Assembly: GCF_030813415.1 (NCBI RefSeq)
Contig: NZ_JAUSUF010000008.1
Span: 1-64,000 of the forward strand
Origin: Eubacterium multiforme
GTDB taxonomy: Bacteria > Bacillota > Clostridia > Clostridiales > Clostridiaceae
Length of the DNA: 64,000 nucleotides
Direction of reading: 5' to 3'
Both the position numbers and the translations under genes were made by a program. Every line of letters begins with the position of its first letter. Position 1 is the stretch's first letter. Shown here one piece after another: positions 43,344 through 51,937 of the stretch. The notes under the pieces are model-generated. The model was not told where the DNA came from. It was given only the letters and a program-made list of their open reading frames with translations, and made no database searches.

Positions 43344-43910
43344 ATGAGAAAAAGTTTTGTGCCAGTTGTTATTAGTATTATAATTAGCTTATTTTTAGGA
43401 ATATTCATTTATTCAAAAATAAATTATTCACAGGTTAAGAGGGAATATGTAGAAAGATTTGTGGATAAAAGATTAGTTACTGTTAATAACTCTAATAATA
43501 GTATAGTTATAAAGCCAAAGGAAAGAGATGCTATGGTAGGATATATATTTTATCCTGAAAATAATATAGATGAAAATGCATATATTCCATTAATGGCTAA
43601 AGTTGCAGAGAGAGGATTTAATGTTTATATAGTAAAGACACCCCTTCACCTTAATTTAAATGGAAATAAATTAGGTAAAGATATAATTTCTATAAATAAG
43701 GATATAAATAGTTGGATTATTAGCGGAATTAATGAAGGAGAGAGGTCTGCCAAAGAATTTTATGATAAAATAAAAGAGGATGGAAAATTTGAACTATTTA
43801 TATGTAAAGATATAAAAGGAAGAAGTACATTAAATAAAGACTATTGTAATTATGATATATCAAAAGATAGTAAAATACTTATTAAATCACTAAATGAATT
43901 ACTTTATTAA
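43344..43910 (+). CDS. membrane-anchored alpha/beta-hydrolase-like protein without a clear nucleophile
   Basis: This 188-residue protein has an N-terminal membrane anchor (residues 6-25). It then reads AMVGYIFYPENNIDENAYIPLMAKVAERGFNVYIV in two blocks that match the start of an Abhydrolase_5 domain. Where active members have the GxSxG elbow, this protein reads WIISGINEGERSAKEFYD, so the serine nucleophile is missing, and the protein ends early. It is probably a degenerate or non-catalytic member. RBS AGAGGTG. Alone between plsC and the ATPase gene. Confidence 0.68.
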   Translation: MRKSFVPVVISIIISLFLGIFIYSKINYSQVKREYVERFVDKRLVTVNNSNNSIVIKPKERDAMVGYIFYPENNIDENAYIPLMAKVAERGFNVYIVKTPLHLNLNGNKLGKDIISINKDINSWIISGINEGERSAKEFYDKIKEDGKFELFICKDIKGRSTLNKDYCNYDISKDSKILIKSLNELLY

Positions 43911-44020
43911 GATATATTAAAGAGAAATTTAATATATATTTTTAAAAAACTTAAGAGTAAATTAAGATTAGTGAATTAAACTAGTAAATATAAAATATAA
44001 CTTAGTAAAGGAGTTAGTTA

Positions 44021-46387
44021 ATGGAATGTAGAGAAGATCAAGATAGACCTGTGGTTAATAAAATAATTGGATTAACTGAAGAGCAAGTAAATGAAAGAAT
44101 CTTATTAGGAGAAGTGAATAAAATTCCAAAAGCTCCATCAAAAACATTTCTTCAAATTTTAAGATCTAACTTTTTTACAATGTTTAATGCACTAAATCTT
44201 GTTCTTGCAGCAGCAGTAATAATTGCAGGATCACCAAAAAATGCAATATTTGCTGGAGTAATCATTGTAAATAGTTTAATTGGGGTTATACAGGAAGTAA
44301 AAGCAAAAAATATAATAGAGAAACTTTCAGTAATTAGTGAAGCACACTGTAATGTAGTAAGAGATGGTGTGTTAAGGAAGATTGGAATAGAGGATATAGT
44401 AAAGGATGATATTATTTATATTACATCTGGAGATCAAATTTTAGCTGACGGAGTATTAAGTGAAGGAAATGAGCTTGAAATTGATGAATCTATGCTTACA
44501 GGAGAAGCAGACCCTATTCATAAAAAGGAAGATGATAATCTTTTATCAGGAAGTTTTGTAGTTGCTGGAGAAGGGTATATGAGGGTTACTAAAGTTGGAG
44601 CTAATACATATTCTTCAAAATTGGCAGATGAAGCAAGGAAATTTAAAATTACAAATTCTGAATTGCAAAATTCATTAAATAAAATACTTAAAGTATTACT
44701 AATATTAATAGTTCCAATTGGAATAATACTTGCAACAACTCAACTTAAATTTATAAAAGCTAGTTGGCAAGATGCTGTAATTGGAACTGTATCAGGAATA
44801 ATTGGAATGGTGCCAGAGGGGCTTGTATTATTAACAAGTGCAACCTTTATTGTGGCAATAATTAAATTATCCCAATATGATACTTTAGTTCAAGAACTTT
44901 CAGCAACTGAAGTTTTAGCAAGAGTTGATGTTTTATGTGTAGATAAGACAGGAACAATAACAGAAGGAGCATTAAAACTTATTGATGTTGTAAATTTATC
45001 ATCTTATAAGGACAGTGAAATTGATGATGTTTTAGCATCAATAGCACATAATCTCCCAAGTAAAAATCCAACTCAACAGGCTGTGTTAGATAAATATAAA
45101 GAAGATTCAAATTTTGAAATAATAGAAAAAGTTCCATTTTCATCAAAGAGAAAATGGGGTGGAATAGTTACTAAAGATAAAGGTACATGGATATTTGGAG
45201 CACCTGAAATAGTAATGGGTAATAAATATTTAGAAATTAAATGTAAGGTGGAAGAAGAGGCAAGAAAGGGAAGAAGAGTACTTGTACTTGCTAAATCTAA
45301 ACTTAATTCTTTAAGGGGAGAAAAACTTAAAGAAATAGAAAAGGCAGCCTTAGTGTTAATTGAAGATATAATAAGAAAAGATGCACCAGAAACTTTAAAA
45401 TTCTTTAAAGATGAAGGGGTAAATGTAAAAGTAATATCAGGAGATAATCCTGTTACAGTATCAGCAGTTGCTACAAGAGCAGGTGTGCATGGTGCTGAAA
45501 ATTATATAGATGCAAGAGAACTTCCAGAAGATATGGAAGGACTTAAAAAAGAAGTTGAAAAATATAGTGTATTTGGAAGGGTAACTCCTCACCAAAAGAA
45601 GGCACTTGTAATTGCACTTCAAGAAAATGATCATACAGTTGCTATGACTGGAGACGGAGTAAATGATGTTTTAGCACTTAAGGAAGCAGACTGCGGAATT
45701 GCCATGGCAAATGGCTCAGATGCAACAAAGGCAGTATCACAATTAGTTCTTATGAAATCAAACTTTAGTGCATTACCAAAGGTAGTTGCAGAAGGAAGAC
45801 AACAAATAAATAATTTGGAGAGAGTTGCACAGTTATTTTTAACTAAAACAACTTATTCAATAATACTTGCAGTAGTATTTTCAATATTATTACTTCCATT
45901 TCCAATACAACCAATACAACTTTCATTAATAGGAAGTTGTGCTATAGGAATACCTGCATTATTCTTAGCTATGTTACCTAATAATGAAAGAGTAAAAAAA
46001 GGTTTCCTTGGAAGGATATTAACAGCTAGTATTCCAAATGGAGTTTTGATAGCCATATTTGTTTCAGCAACCTTTGTTATATCAAATAACTATGGTACAT
46101 CCTTAGAAACATCAAGAACTTTAGCTGTGCTAATGCTTGCTGGAGTTAGTATGGTAATACTATTTAAAGTTGCACTTCCACTTACACCATTTAAAATTGG
46201 ATTAGTTATATTAATGATGTTAATTGTTTCTTTAGGATTTATTACACCAATAGGAAGATTAATATTTACTTTAACTAAATTATCTGGAATGCAATGGTTA
46301 TTGTCAGCAGGTGCAATTGCATTATCAGTTCCAATACTTGCAACTGTTGTAAGTTTAATTAGAGTTAAGAAAAATGTAGAACAATAA
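44021..46387 (+). CDS. P-type cation-transporting ATPase (CtpE-like)
   Basis: This 788-residue P-type ATPase has the phosphorylation motif DKTGTITEG, the hinge TGDGVNDVLALKEADCGIAM and the actuator motif MLTGEADPI. Ten membrane segments are distributed as in type II pumps. TGEA replaces the more common TGES. The length and these motifs resemble the CtpE-type pumps, which have been linked to calcium uptake; the ion is not certain here. Mg2+ or Ca2+ are the main choices. RBS AAAGGAG, own terminator. Confidence 0.88.
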   Translation: MECREDQDRPVVNKIIGLTEEQVNERILLGEVNKIPKAPSKTFLQILRSNFFTMFNALNLVLAAAVIIAGSPKNAIFAGVIIVNSLIGVIQEVKAKNIIEKLSVISEAHCNVVRDGVLRKIGIEDIVKDDIIYITSGDQILADGVLSEGNELEIDESMLTGEADPIHKKEDDNLLSGSFVVAGEGYMRVTKVGANTYSSKLADEARKFKITNSELQNSLNKILKVLLILIVPIGIILATTQLKFIKASWQDAVIGTVSGIIGMVPEGLVLLTSATFIVAIIKLSQYDTLVQELSATEVLARVDVLCVDKTGTITEGALKLIDVVNLSSYKDSEIDDVLASIAHNLPSKNPTQQAVLDKYKEDSNFEIIEKVPFSSKRKWGGIVTKDKGTWIFGAPEIVMGNKYLEIKCKVEEEARKGRRVLVLAKSKLNSLRGEKLKEIEKAALVLIEDIIRKDAPETLKFFKDEGVNVKVISGDNPVTVSAVATRAGVHGAENYIDARELPEDMEGLKKEVEKYSVFGRVTPHQKKALVIALQENDHTVAMTGDGVNDVLALKEADCGIAMANGSDATKAVSQLVLMKSNFSALPKVVAEGRQQINNLERVAQLFLTKTTYSIILAVVFSILLLPFPIQPIQLSLIGSCAIGIPALFLAMLPNNERVKKGFLGRILTASIPNGVLIAIFVSATFVISNNYGTSLETSRTLAVLMLAGVSMVILFKVALPLTPFKIGLVILMMLIVSLGFITPIGRLIFTLTKLSGMQWLLSAGAIALSVPILATVVSLIRVKKNVEQ

Positions 46388-46394
46388 TAATTAA

Positions 46395-46424
46395 TAAAGG
46401 TGGGATTTCCCACTTTTATTTTTT
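46395..46424 (+). terminator. terminator after the P-type ATPase gene
   Basis: AAAGGTGGGA and TCCCACTTT form a 9-bp stem with a two-base loop, followed by TATTTTTT, eight bases after the stop. Confidence 0.88.
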
Positions 46425-46488
46425 ATAAAGAAAAGTTTACTTTAATAATTGACATATTCATATTATTAGACTAAAATTTTATTTATAC

Positions 46489-46563
46489 GCCCCTATGGTC
46501 TAATGGATAGAACAATCCCCTCCTAAGGGATAGATACAGGTTCGATTCCTGTTAGGGGTGCCA
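46489..46563 (+). tRNA. tRNA-Arg (anticodon CCT)
   Basis: The acceptor GCCCCTA pairs with TAGGGGT, followed by discriminator G and an encoded CCA. The anticodon arm is ATCCC-CTCCTAA-GGGAT with anticodon CCT, and the T arm is ACAGG-TTCGATT-CCTGT. The 3' end is repeated at 49706, so this tRNA is the probable insertion site of the following island. Confidence 0.97.
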
Positions 46564-46572
46564 TATATATTT
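46551..46572. repeat. attL-like repeat at tRNA-Arg 3' end
   Basis: GTTAGGGGTGCCATATATATTT; the first 13 bases are the tRNA 3' end with CCA. The partner at 49706 differs at one position (T to C after CCA). Confidence 0.7.
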
Positions 46573-46669
46573 AAATAATAGCTTAAACCTTGATGAGGTT
46601 TAAGCTATTTTATTTTGATTAAAACTCTCTAATTAAGTGCTAAAAGTTTTTATTGAGAGCTTTAATTAA

Positions 46670-46858
46670 TTATAATGATTTTTCGAATATTAATTCAAAA
46701 TGAGTAGCAGATCCATAAACTCCTGTAGGCGGAGTTAAAACTTGAACTAATCTCCAACCTTCTTTTGCATGAGCATTTATTATATCATGATAATCCTCTT
46801 TTGGTTTTGATGTAAAAATTCCTTTTAGTTCTAATTTTACAAACTTATATTCAAACAT
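46670..46858 (-). CDS. DUF4177 domain protein
   Basis: This 62-residue protein is one DUF4177 domain: MFEYKFVKLELKGIF, then YHDIINAHAKEGWRLVQVL, then ATHFELIFEK. The function of the family is unknown; such small proteins are common near mobile or accessory genes in Firmicutes. RBS GGAGGTATTT. It is the first gene inside the tRNA-bounded island, on the minus strand. Confidence 0.82.
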   Translation of the reverse strand: MFEYKFVKLELKGIFTSKPKEDYHDIINAHAKEGWRLVQVLTPPTGVYGSATHFELIFEKSL

Positions 46859-47082
46859 CTAAATACCTCCTTAGTTCTGATTATATTAAAATATAGAATA
46901 AATACATAAAATGAATTTTAAGTTTTATTATAATAATGTCTACTTGATACTACATATTTTTATTATATCATTTTATAAATATATCTTGTATTATTCACCT
47001 ATGGTATGAATGCTTAAAAGTAGAGGATTTATAAATTTCTGTAGTAATAATGATATAGATTTTAAAATATAGGGTGCAGAAA

Positions 47083-47553
47083 TTAATTTCTACATCCTAT
47101 TTTTAGATTATTAAAAATTGAATATATATTTATTGATAAAGAAGTAAAATATAAAAAATATAGAAAATATATTATTTTATAATAAAGAATAGAGAATGAT
47201 GGAAGTATTATTGCATTATTAAGTAGAAGTTTAAAATTTAATAATAAGAAAAATATAATTAATAAATTTATTATTATTAAAAAAATACTAAAAGTATATT
47301 TATAAGTAATAGATTTTAGATATTTAGTTATTATAGGTTGAAAAATTAAAAAAATAGATCCTATAAATAAAAGAATATTTAAAAAGAAATTTGGCTTATC
47401 ATATGCTAGTAGTGGAGGAGTATAAGACAGAATACTTTCTAATGGAGTAGGATTAAGATTTATTATATTTGTGTAAGTAAATAGATTATAAAAAATTATA
47501 AATGAAAGTGATATATAAATTAATGTTCTAAAAGTTAATTTAAAATTTTTCAA
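47083..47553 (-). CDS. small membrane protein of unknown function
   Basis: This 156-residue protein has four strongly hydrophobic segments (about residues 8-27, 52-72, 85-108 and 120-146) and ends in NIYSIFNNLKIGCRN. The TTG start follows a perfect AAGGAGGT. No family is recognised. Base composition is even lower in GC than its neighbours. It lies inside the tRNA-bounded island. Confidence 0.6.
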   Translation of the reverse strand: MKNFKLTFRTLIYISLSFIIFYNLFTYTNIINLNPTPLESILSYTPPLLAYDKPNFFLNILLFIGSIFLIFQPIITKYLKSITYKYTFSIFLIIINLLIIFFLLLNFKLLLNNAIILPSFSILYYKIIYFLYFLYFTSLSINIYSIFNNLKIGCRN

Positions 47554-47663
47554 TAATTAAACCTCCTTAAATTCTATAAAACAAGTGTATTTGAAATAGA
47601 AAAAAATATCAATAAGTTAAGTTTAATACAATGTAAATTAATTATGATATAGGAGATTATAGA

Positions 47664-47843
47664 ATGGATCATAGAGAATTAATGATGAAGAGAATAAAAG
47701 ATATGGGATTGAGTTTAAAAGATGTATACAAGAGGGAAGAGGCTTACTTAAAGGCTATACATAATAAAGAATATAATAAGTATTTAGTTAATGTAGAGGA
47801 TTTAGGATTAATTCAATGTTGGGACAGTAATAAAAGAAAATAA
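47664..47843 (+). CDS. small hypothetical protein (59 residues)
   Basis: ATG 47664 lies seven bases behind AGGAGA and opens a 59-codon frame starting MDHRELMMKRIKDMGLSLKD and ending CWDSNKRK. The product is charged and mostly helical, with no membrane segment. The shape recalls small phage or plasmid regulatory proteins, but no family is recognised. Confidence 0.55.
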   Translation: MDHRELMMKRIKDMGLSLKDVYKREEAYLKAIHNKEYNKYLVNVEDLGLIQCWDSNKRK

Positions 47844-48546
47844 AAAGTCCTGTGTATGTTAAGGTAAGTATATATACAGTATTTAAATTTTATATAAATC
47901 TATGGATAGTATTTAGAGATAAGAATAACACCATGGAAGAAGTAGAGCAGTTATTGAAAGATTATTATAAAAATATAAAAGGGTTAGAGTTATAAGATAA
48001 TCAATTTTATCGTTGCCAAAAGTGGCAACGTGTGTGTTGGTGCTAGAATTGTAAGTCATAAGATGACCAATAATTACTGTATGACATTATATTAAGGTAT
48101 GGGTGTATAAAAAGTTTAATCAAAGTATAAAAGGTCATGGTATCTAACCTTACATAAGGTTTTTGTAAATTTTTAGGGTATGGGGGGTATAAAGAAAAGT
48201 TTTAGAAGGATACTGAAAGGTCGCAGTTATAGTTTTCATTCCGAAAAATTCTAAATACTAATGAAAAGGGGGTAACTCTTAAAATTTCAGAAGGTAAATG
48301 ATATTTACTTACCTATAAATAATATTAAGAGATAGCAAGAAAATGTACTAGATTGAGGAAGTGGTGGAAGAGTTATTAATTAAATATTATAAATTTAATA
48401 GGTTTATAGATGAAAAATTTATAATGAAAGCTCATAGAAAATGATAGATATTTTAAATAGTTGTGATATAGAAGTTAATATTATTGAGTCACAATAAAAC
48501 TGTATGATATAATTATTTTTAATCAATAAAATAAGAACGGATAGGT
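47844..48546. other. 700-bp stretch with degenerate gene fragments
   Basis: No convincing gene is present. A frame ending at 47995 reads TMEEVEQLLKDYYKNIKGLE, and a second at about 48353-48440 reads EEVVEELLIKYYKFNRFID. The two resemble each other and look like decayed copies of one small helical protein, perhaps phage-derived. A perfect 20-base palindrome lies at 48011. TATAAT at 48504 with an upstream TG is the probable promoter of the DUF3800 gene. Confidence 0.45.
48011..48030. repeat. perfect palindrome CGTTGCCA-AAAG-TGGCAACG
   Basis: It is an 8-bp GC-rich stem in an AT-rich surrounding, with no T run, inside the tRNA-bounded island. It could be a protein-binding site or an origin/transfer hairpin of the element. 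Confidence 0.5.
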
Positions 48547-48555
48547 GTGTACATT

Positions 48556-49281
48556 TTGAAAAGTAATAGTTTAAGAGATATAACAGTTTTTATAGATGAG
48601 TCAGGAAGTATTCCTAAAGAACCATGTAAGGGAAATAATTATTTTATAATAACATTATTGTGTGTAGAAGATTGTAAGACGGAACATATAAAGAAAATAT
48701 TTAAAAATAGTAGATTAAAGATTGCTAAAAAGAAAGACAAGTTAATGAATGAGCTTAAAAATAATAAAGAAATAAAAGGATCAATGATTAGCGAAAAAGA
48801 TAAAAATATTATATATAGTAAAGTTATGGATAAATGTTCAGATGAGTTTGAATTAGCTATTATTGTTTTAGATTGTTTAAAGACTACAGAAACATTTAAA
48901 GCAAATTCATCAAGAGCATTTAATTATTTGATAAAAACCTATTTAAATAGTCATTTTAGACATTGTAGTAAATATAAAAATATTAATTCAATTAAATTTA
49001 TAATAGATGAGAGAAATGTAGCTACGGGTTCTAAATATACATTGAGAGAATATTTAAATACTGAATTAAATTTAATTGAACCTTTTACTAATGAAGATAT
49101 AGATGTTCATTATTATGATTCTAAGAAATATTTATTACTGCAGATGGCTGATTTTATTTCAAATACTTTTTATAGAAAAATTCAAAAAAATATTGATGAT
49201 TTTGGAAATGTTGAGTTCTTATTAAAGCAAACTTGCAAAGGAAAAATTTTTAAGTTTCCGTTGGAATATCCTAAGAATTAA
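48556..49281 (+). CDS. DUF3800 domain protein
   Basis: This 241-residue protein opens with DITVFIDESGSIPKEP, the DUF3800 hallmark with the DES acidic motif. IKFIIDERNVA and LLLQMADFISNTFYRKIQ are the later conserved acidic blocks; the fold is RNase-H-like. DUF3800 genes are frequent on prophages and islands and near defence genes; the activity is not established. The frame opens at GTG 48547, but TTG 48556 is better spaced from TAGGTG and begins at the domain. It is the main gene of the tRNA-bounded island. Confidence 0.82.
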   Translation: MKSNSLRDITVFIDESGSIPKEPCKGNNYFIITLLCVEDCKTEHIKKIFKNSRLKIAKKKDKLMNELKNNKEIKGSMISEKDKNIIYSKVMDKCSDEFELAIIVLDCLKTTETFKANSSRAFNYLIKTYLNSHFRHCSKYKNINSIKFIIDERNVATGSKYTLREYLNTELNLIEPFTNEDIDVHYYDSKKYLLLQMADFISNTFYRKIQKNIDDFGNVEFLLKQTCKGKIFKFPLEYPKN

Positions 49282-49300
49282 TTGGATATAAATATAATAT

Positions 49301-49374
49301 GTCACTGCATAAGTCCATAGTATTTACACATTTGTGCTTGGAAGAAATTCTAATCTATGGCTCAGTGACTTTTT
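49301..49374 (+). terminator. terminator after the DUF3800 gene
   Basis: GTCACTG/CAGTGAC and CCATAG/CTATGG form two stacked stems closing a large loop, followed by TTTTT. It begins 20 bases after the stop. Confidence 0.7.
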
Positions 49375-49405
49375 GTAAAATACATTTAGATTTTAAAATA
49401 TGCTA

Positions 49406-49434
49406 TTGACAAGCATATTTTGCTATAATATAAT
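49406..49434 (+). promoter_or_regulatory. consensus sigma-A promoter of the island small RNA
   Basis: TTGACA at 49406 and TATAAT at 49429 are separated by exactly 17 bases, a perfect vegetative promoter and the strongest in the window. No open frame follows within the next 120 bases before a terminator. Confidence 0.85.
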
Positions 49435-49440
49435 TTAATC

Positions 49441-49547
49441 AACAAGATAAGTCCTTGTAATTCGCAAGAGATTGTAAGCAGTATTTTACTACTGTCGAAC
49501 CAAGGCATTGTTAGAGTGACACTTCAGCTATGAAGTGTTTTTTCGTT
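49441..49547 (+). ncRNA. predicted small RNA of about 105 nt
   Basis: The RNA would start near 49441 and end in ACACTTCA/TGAAGTGT plus TTTTTT. Internal pairing is visible: CCTTG (49453) with CAAGG (49500), CTTG with CAAG just inside, and CAGTA/TACTG. There is no plausible start codon with RBS. It resembles no RNA family that I recognise. It lies near the right end of the tRNA-bounded island. Confidence 0.65.
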
Positions 49548-49705
49548 TTTGTAAGGAGTTTTAAAAAAGTATAATAAGGTGACAATTCTCAAATATAAAA
49601 GAAAATACAAGCAAATGTATAAAAACATAAAAATGCTTGCAAATATAGTAAATTCAACGACTTATGCAATTTATTAAAATGTATAAAATATACTAAAATA
49701 TAGGG

Positions 49706-49727
49706 GTTAGGGGTGCCACATATATTT
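49706..49727. repeat. attR-like repeat
   Basis: GTTAGGGGTGCCACATATATTT repeats the tRNA-Arg 3' end and its flank with one mismatch. It marks the right boundary of the island. Confidence 0.7.
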
Positions 49728-49859
49728 TATTGCATTTGAATTAATATGTATAATCATTACATCACATAAATGAAATGCGAGTATAATAAATAGATTTAAA
49801 ATTGTAAAAAGTTTTAATGGGTAAAATAATTTAACAATAAGGAGGCAAGTTTTATATTT

Positions 49860-50177
49860 TTATTCAGCACCTTCTCCTGAATTAACAACCTTAGTTTTAT
49901 TTTCATCATCCCACATATAAATTTGAGCTTTAGATTCATCTTTATAAAATACTACAAATACACTATATGGAAATTTTCCACCTTTAAGTGGATTATAGTA
50001 TGATTTTATACTTTTTATATCATTTTTATTATAACCTTCTTCAGATAATTGCCATACGGTAGTTTCTATTATTTTTTCTCTTTCATTTTGATTTCCATTA
50101 AAATATAATTTTGTTCCTAAAGTAGCAATAATAAAAAATAATATAGCAATTAACATTATTTTTATAAATTTATTCAT
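49860..50177 (-). CDS. DUF3139 domain protein
   Basis: This 105-residue protein has one N-terminal membrane segment (IKIMLIAILFFIIATLGT). The extracellular part matches DUF3139: IIETTVWQLSEEGYNKNDI and YSVFVVFYKDESKAQIYMWD. The function is unknown; such proteins are common in Bacillus and Clostridium envelope gene clusters. An ATG at 50186 overlaps the RBS AAAGGATGG, so ATG 50177 is preferred. First of a run of small envelope genes. Confidence 0.78.
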   Translation of the reverse strand: MNKFIKIMLIAILFFIIATLGTKLYFNGNQNEREKIIETTVWQLSEEGYNKNDIKSIKSYYNPLKGGKFPYSVFVVFYKDESKAQIYMWDDENKTKVVNSGEGAE

Positions 50178-50311
50178 ATTATCCATCCTTTTTTGACTTT
50201 TATTTACTTTTTATTATATATAATAAAAAAATTAATATCAATTATGGTTTAATATTAAAAAAATGAAAAATAAAGGTAGATATAAAAATATTAAATTTGA
50301 ATTTGGAAAAT

Positions 50312-50337
50312 AAAAAAAGAGTCTAATGACTCTTTTT
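50312..50337. terminator. terminator of the TPR-like lipoprotein gene
   Basis: AAAGAGTC-TAAT-GACTCTTT is a perfect 8-bp stem with A and T runs on both sides. It sits directly at the stop of the minus-strand gene ending at 50340. Confidence 0.88.
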
Positions 50338-50339
50338 AT

Positions 50340-51380
50340 CTAATTAATTGCTCTTATAGTTCTATATACTAGTCCTTTTTCTTTTTTCAAGTTTTTATAT
50401 TCTTTATAAATTTCAAATTCTCCTAAATCCGGTGCATTTGTTCCAACATCTGTTGCAACCCCTAATGCATATCTTGAACCATTTATATTTTTTATAACCA
50501 TATCATCCAGTGTTATGTAATCTATATTTTCATCTTTTCGTATCTTTTCTACATATAATAAACCGCCTACAATATTTTTCTTGGGAGCCTTATAACAAAA
50601 GCTAATTGTGTTATCTGATTCACTTACATAGTACTTTCCTCTCCAATTTGCAGGTAATTCCATTTGTATTCCTAATCTTCTATTTACATAGTGTATGTTA
50701 CCTTGATTTTGAACAGTTTTCGTTACTTTGTTATTAGTAGTTTTACTATTTGAAGAATTTTTATTTGTGCGTTCTTCTTTTTGTTTATTTTGCTTTTCAG
50801 CTTCTATTTTTTTCTTTTCGTCCTCTTTTTTCTGATCTGTTTTTTTATTTAATTTAGCTTTTAAATCATTTATTTTTTTATTTTGTATTTCTGTTAACTC
50901 TTTATTTTTTAAGGCATCTAAATTTTTACTTGCTTCATCTAAATTTCCATCATTAATTAATTTATTTACGTCATTTATTTTAGTATCTATTTCTTTTATT
51001 TCATCTAATTTTTTATTTATATTATTTTTTAAAGTATCAATATCATTTTTTATATTATAATTACTATATTCATTAGGTAGTTTTGAAATTTCTTCATTAG
51101 CTTTATTATATTCCTTATTTTCATATAATTTTTTTGCATTTTCAAAATTGGTTATTATGTTATTTAATAAATTTGCCTCAGAATTACTTGAATCCTCTTT
51201 TAAAATTTCATTAATTTCTTTTTTAGCTTCACTATATTGACCTGAATTTATATCATTTATAGCATTTTCTATTTGTTTTTTTATCTTATTTCCACAACCA
51301 GATAAAATTAAAATACCACTAAAAAGAACTATTAGCATAAATGATATATTTTTGACCTTTTTCTTATGTATTTTTTCCAT
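50340..51380 (-). CDS. lipoprotein with helical repeats and C-terminal beta domain
   Basis: This 346-residue lipoprotein has the lipobox LILSGCGNK (Cys near 29). Residues 35-185 are TPR-like or coiled helices (AINDINSGQYSEAKKEINEI, NKLINDGNLDEASKNLDALK), followed by a Lys/Glu/Asn-rich linker. The C-terminal domain (about 228-346) runs from YVNRRLGIQMELPANWRGKY to ATDVGTNAPDLGEFEIYKEY. The same domain recurs in the protein at 55336. A role in envelope sensing or scaffolding is possible, but no function is known. RBS AAGGAGGATG. Confidence 0.75.
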   Translation of the reverse strand: MEKIHKKKVKNISFMLIVLFSGILILSGCGNKIKKQIENAINDINSGQYSEAKKEINEILKEDSSNSEANLLNNIITNFENAKKLYENKEYNKANEEISKLPNEYSNYNIKNDIDTLKNNINKKLDEIKEIDTKINDVNKLINDGNLDEASKNLDALKNKELTEIQNKKINDLKAKLNKKTDQKKEDEKKKIEAEKQNKQKEERTNKNSSNSKTTNNKVTKTVQNQGNIHYVNRRLGIQMELPANWRGKYYVSESDNTISFCYKAPKKNIVGGLLYVEKIRKDENIDYITLDDMVIKNINGSRYALGVATDVGTNAPDLGEFEIYKEYKNLKKEKGLVYRTIRAIN

Positions 51381-51437
51381 AAATCATCCTCCTTAATAGA
51401 TAAAGATAGTATAAATTTTAATTTTTATACTATAGAA

Positions 51438-51758
51438 TTATTTAGCTAAAAAGCTAATTGCAGTTAAGCCAATACCCAAATTCTTTTTAAGTAATCCAGT
51501 AGTGGAAATATCCATATAAAATCTACCAACTTCTGGGCTAAGTGTTTCTTTATCTTTTGCTTTACGAACTGCTAGTTGTCGTAGAGATTCTGCTAATTTT
51601 ATTGTTTGTTGTTCAAAGTCCTTTACCATCTCAACTGAATTTTTAAATTCAACTAGTTTAGAGCGTTCATCATCAAGAGTTTGTGTATTTAAAATTAAAT
51701 CATAAACTCTTGATAATAGATCATTTTGTTTTTCTAATCTTTTTTCTTTTTTCTTCAA
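51438..51758 (-). CDS. bacteriocin-immunity-like protein (EntA immunity type)
   Basis: This 106-residue helical protein reads NDLLSRVYDLILNTQTLDDE, then LAESLRQLAVRKAKDKETLS and PEVGRFYMDIS. The four-helix pattern with L..P..G.FY resembles enterocin A-type immunity proteins, which protect against class II bacteriocins by binding the mannose PTS receptor complex. No bacteriocin gene is visible nearby, so it would be an orphan immunity gene. The TTG start has only a weak AGGT RBS. The family call is moderate. Confidence 0.55.
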   Translation of the reverse strand: MKKKEKRLEKQNDLLSRVYDLILNTQTLDDERSKLVEFKNSVEMVKDFEQQTIKLAESLRQLAVRKAKDKETLSPEVGRFYMDISTTGLLKKNLGIGLTAISFLAK

Positions 51759-51937
51759 TGTAATTACCTACTTTCTGTTTGAAGCTAGCGATATTTAATA
51801 TAAACCTATTATGGTTCTTATAATTAAAATTATATATTAAATATTAAAATATAGGTAATAAATGTTAGTTTGTTTTGGTAAAAGTTAAATTTTATAATAT
51901 AATTAATGTAAAATATAATAGAAAAAGGGGGAGATTT

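Larger units (their letters stand above)
46551..49727. mobile_element. small tRNA-Arg-inserted island, decayed
   Basis: The segment is bounded by a 22-bp direct repeat (46551 and 49706) that starts within the tRNA 3' end. Inside are a DUF4177 gene, a small membrane protein, a 59-codon gene, degenerate fragments, a DUF3800 gene and a predicted small RNA. No integrase or relaxase is visible, so it is either a remnant or a satellite mobilised in trans. Confidence 0.6.
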
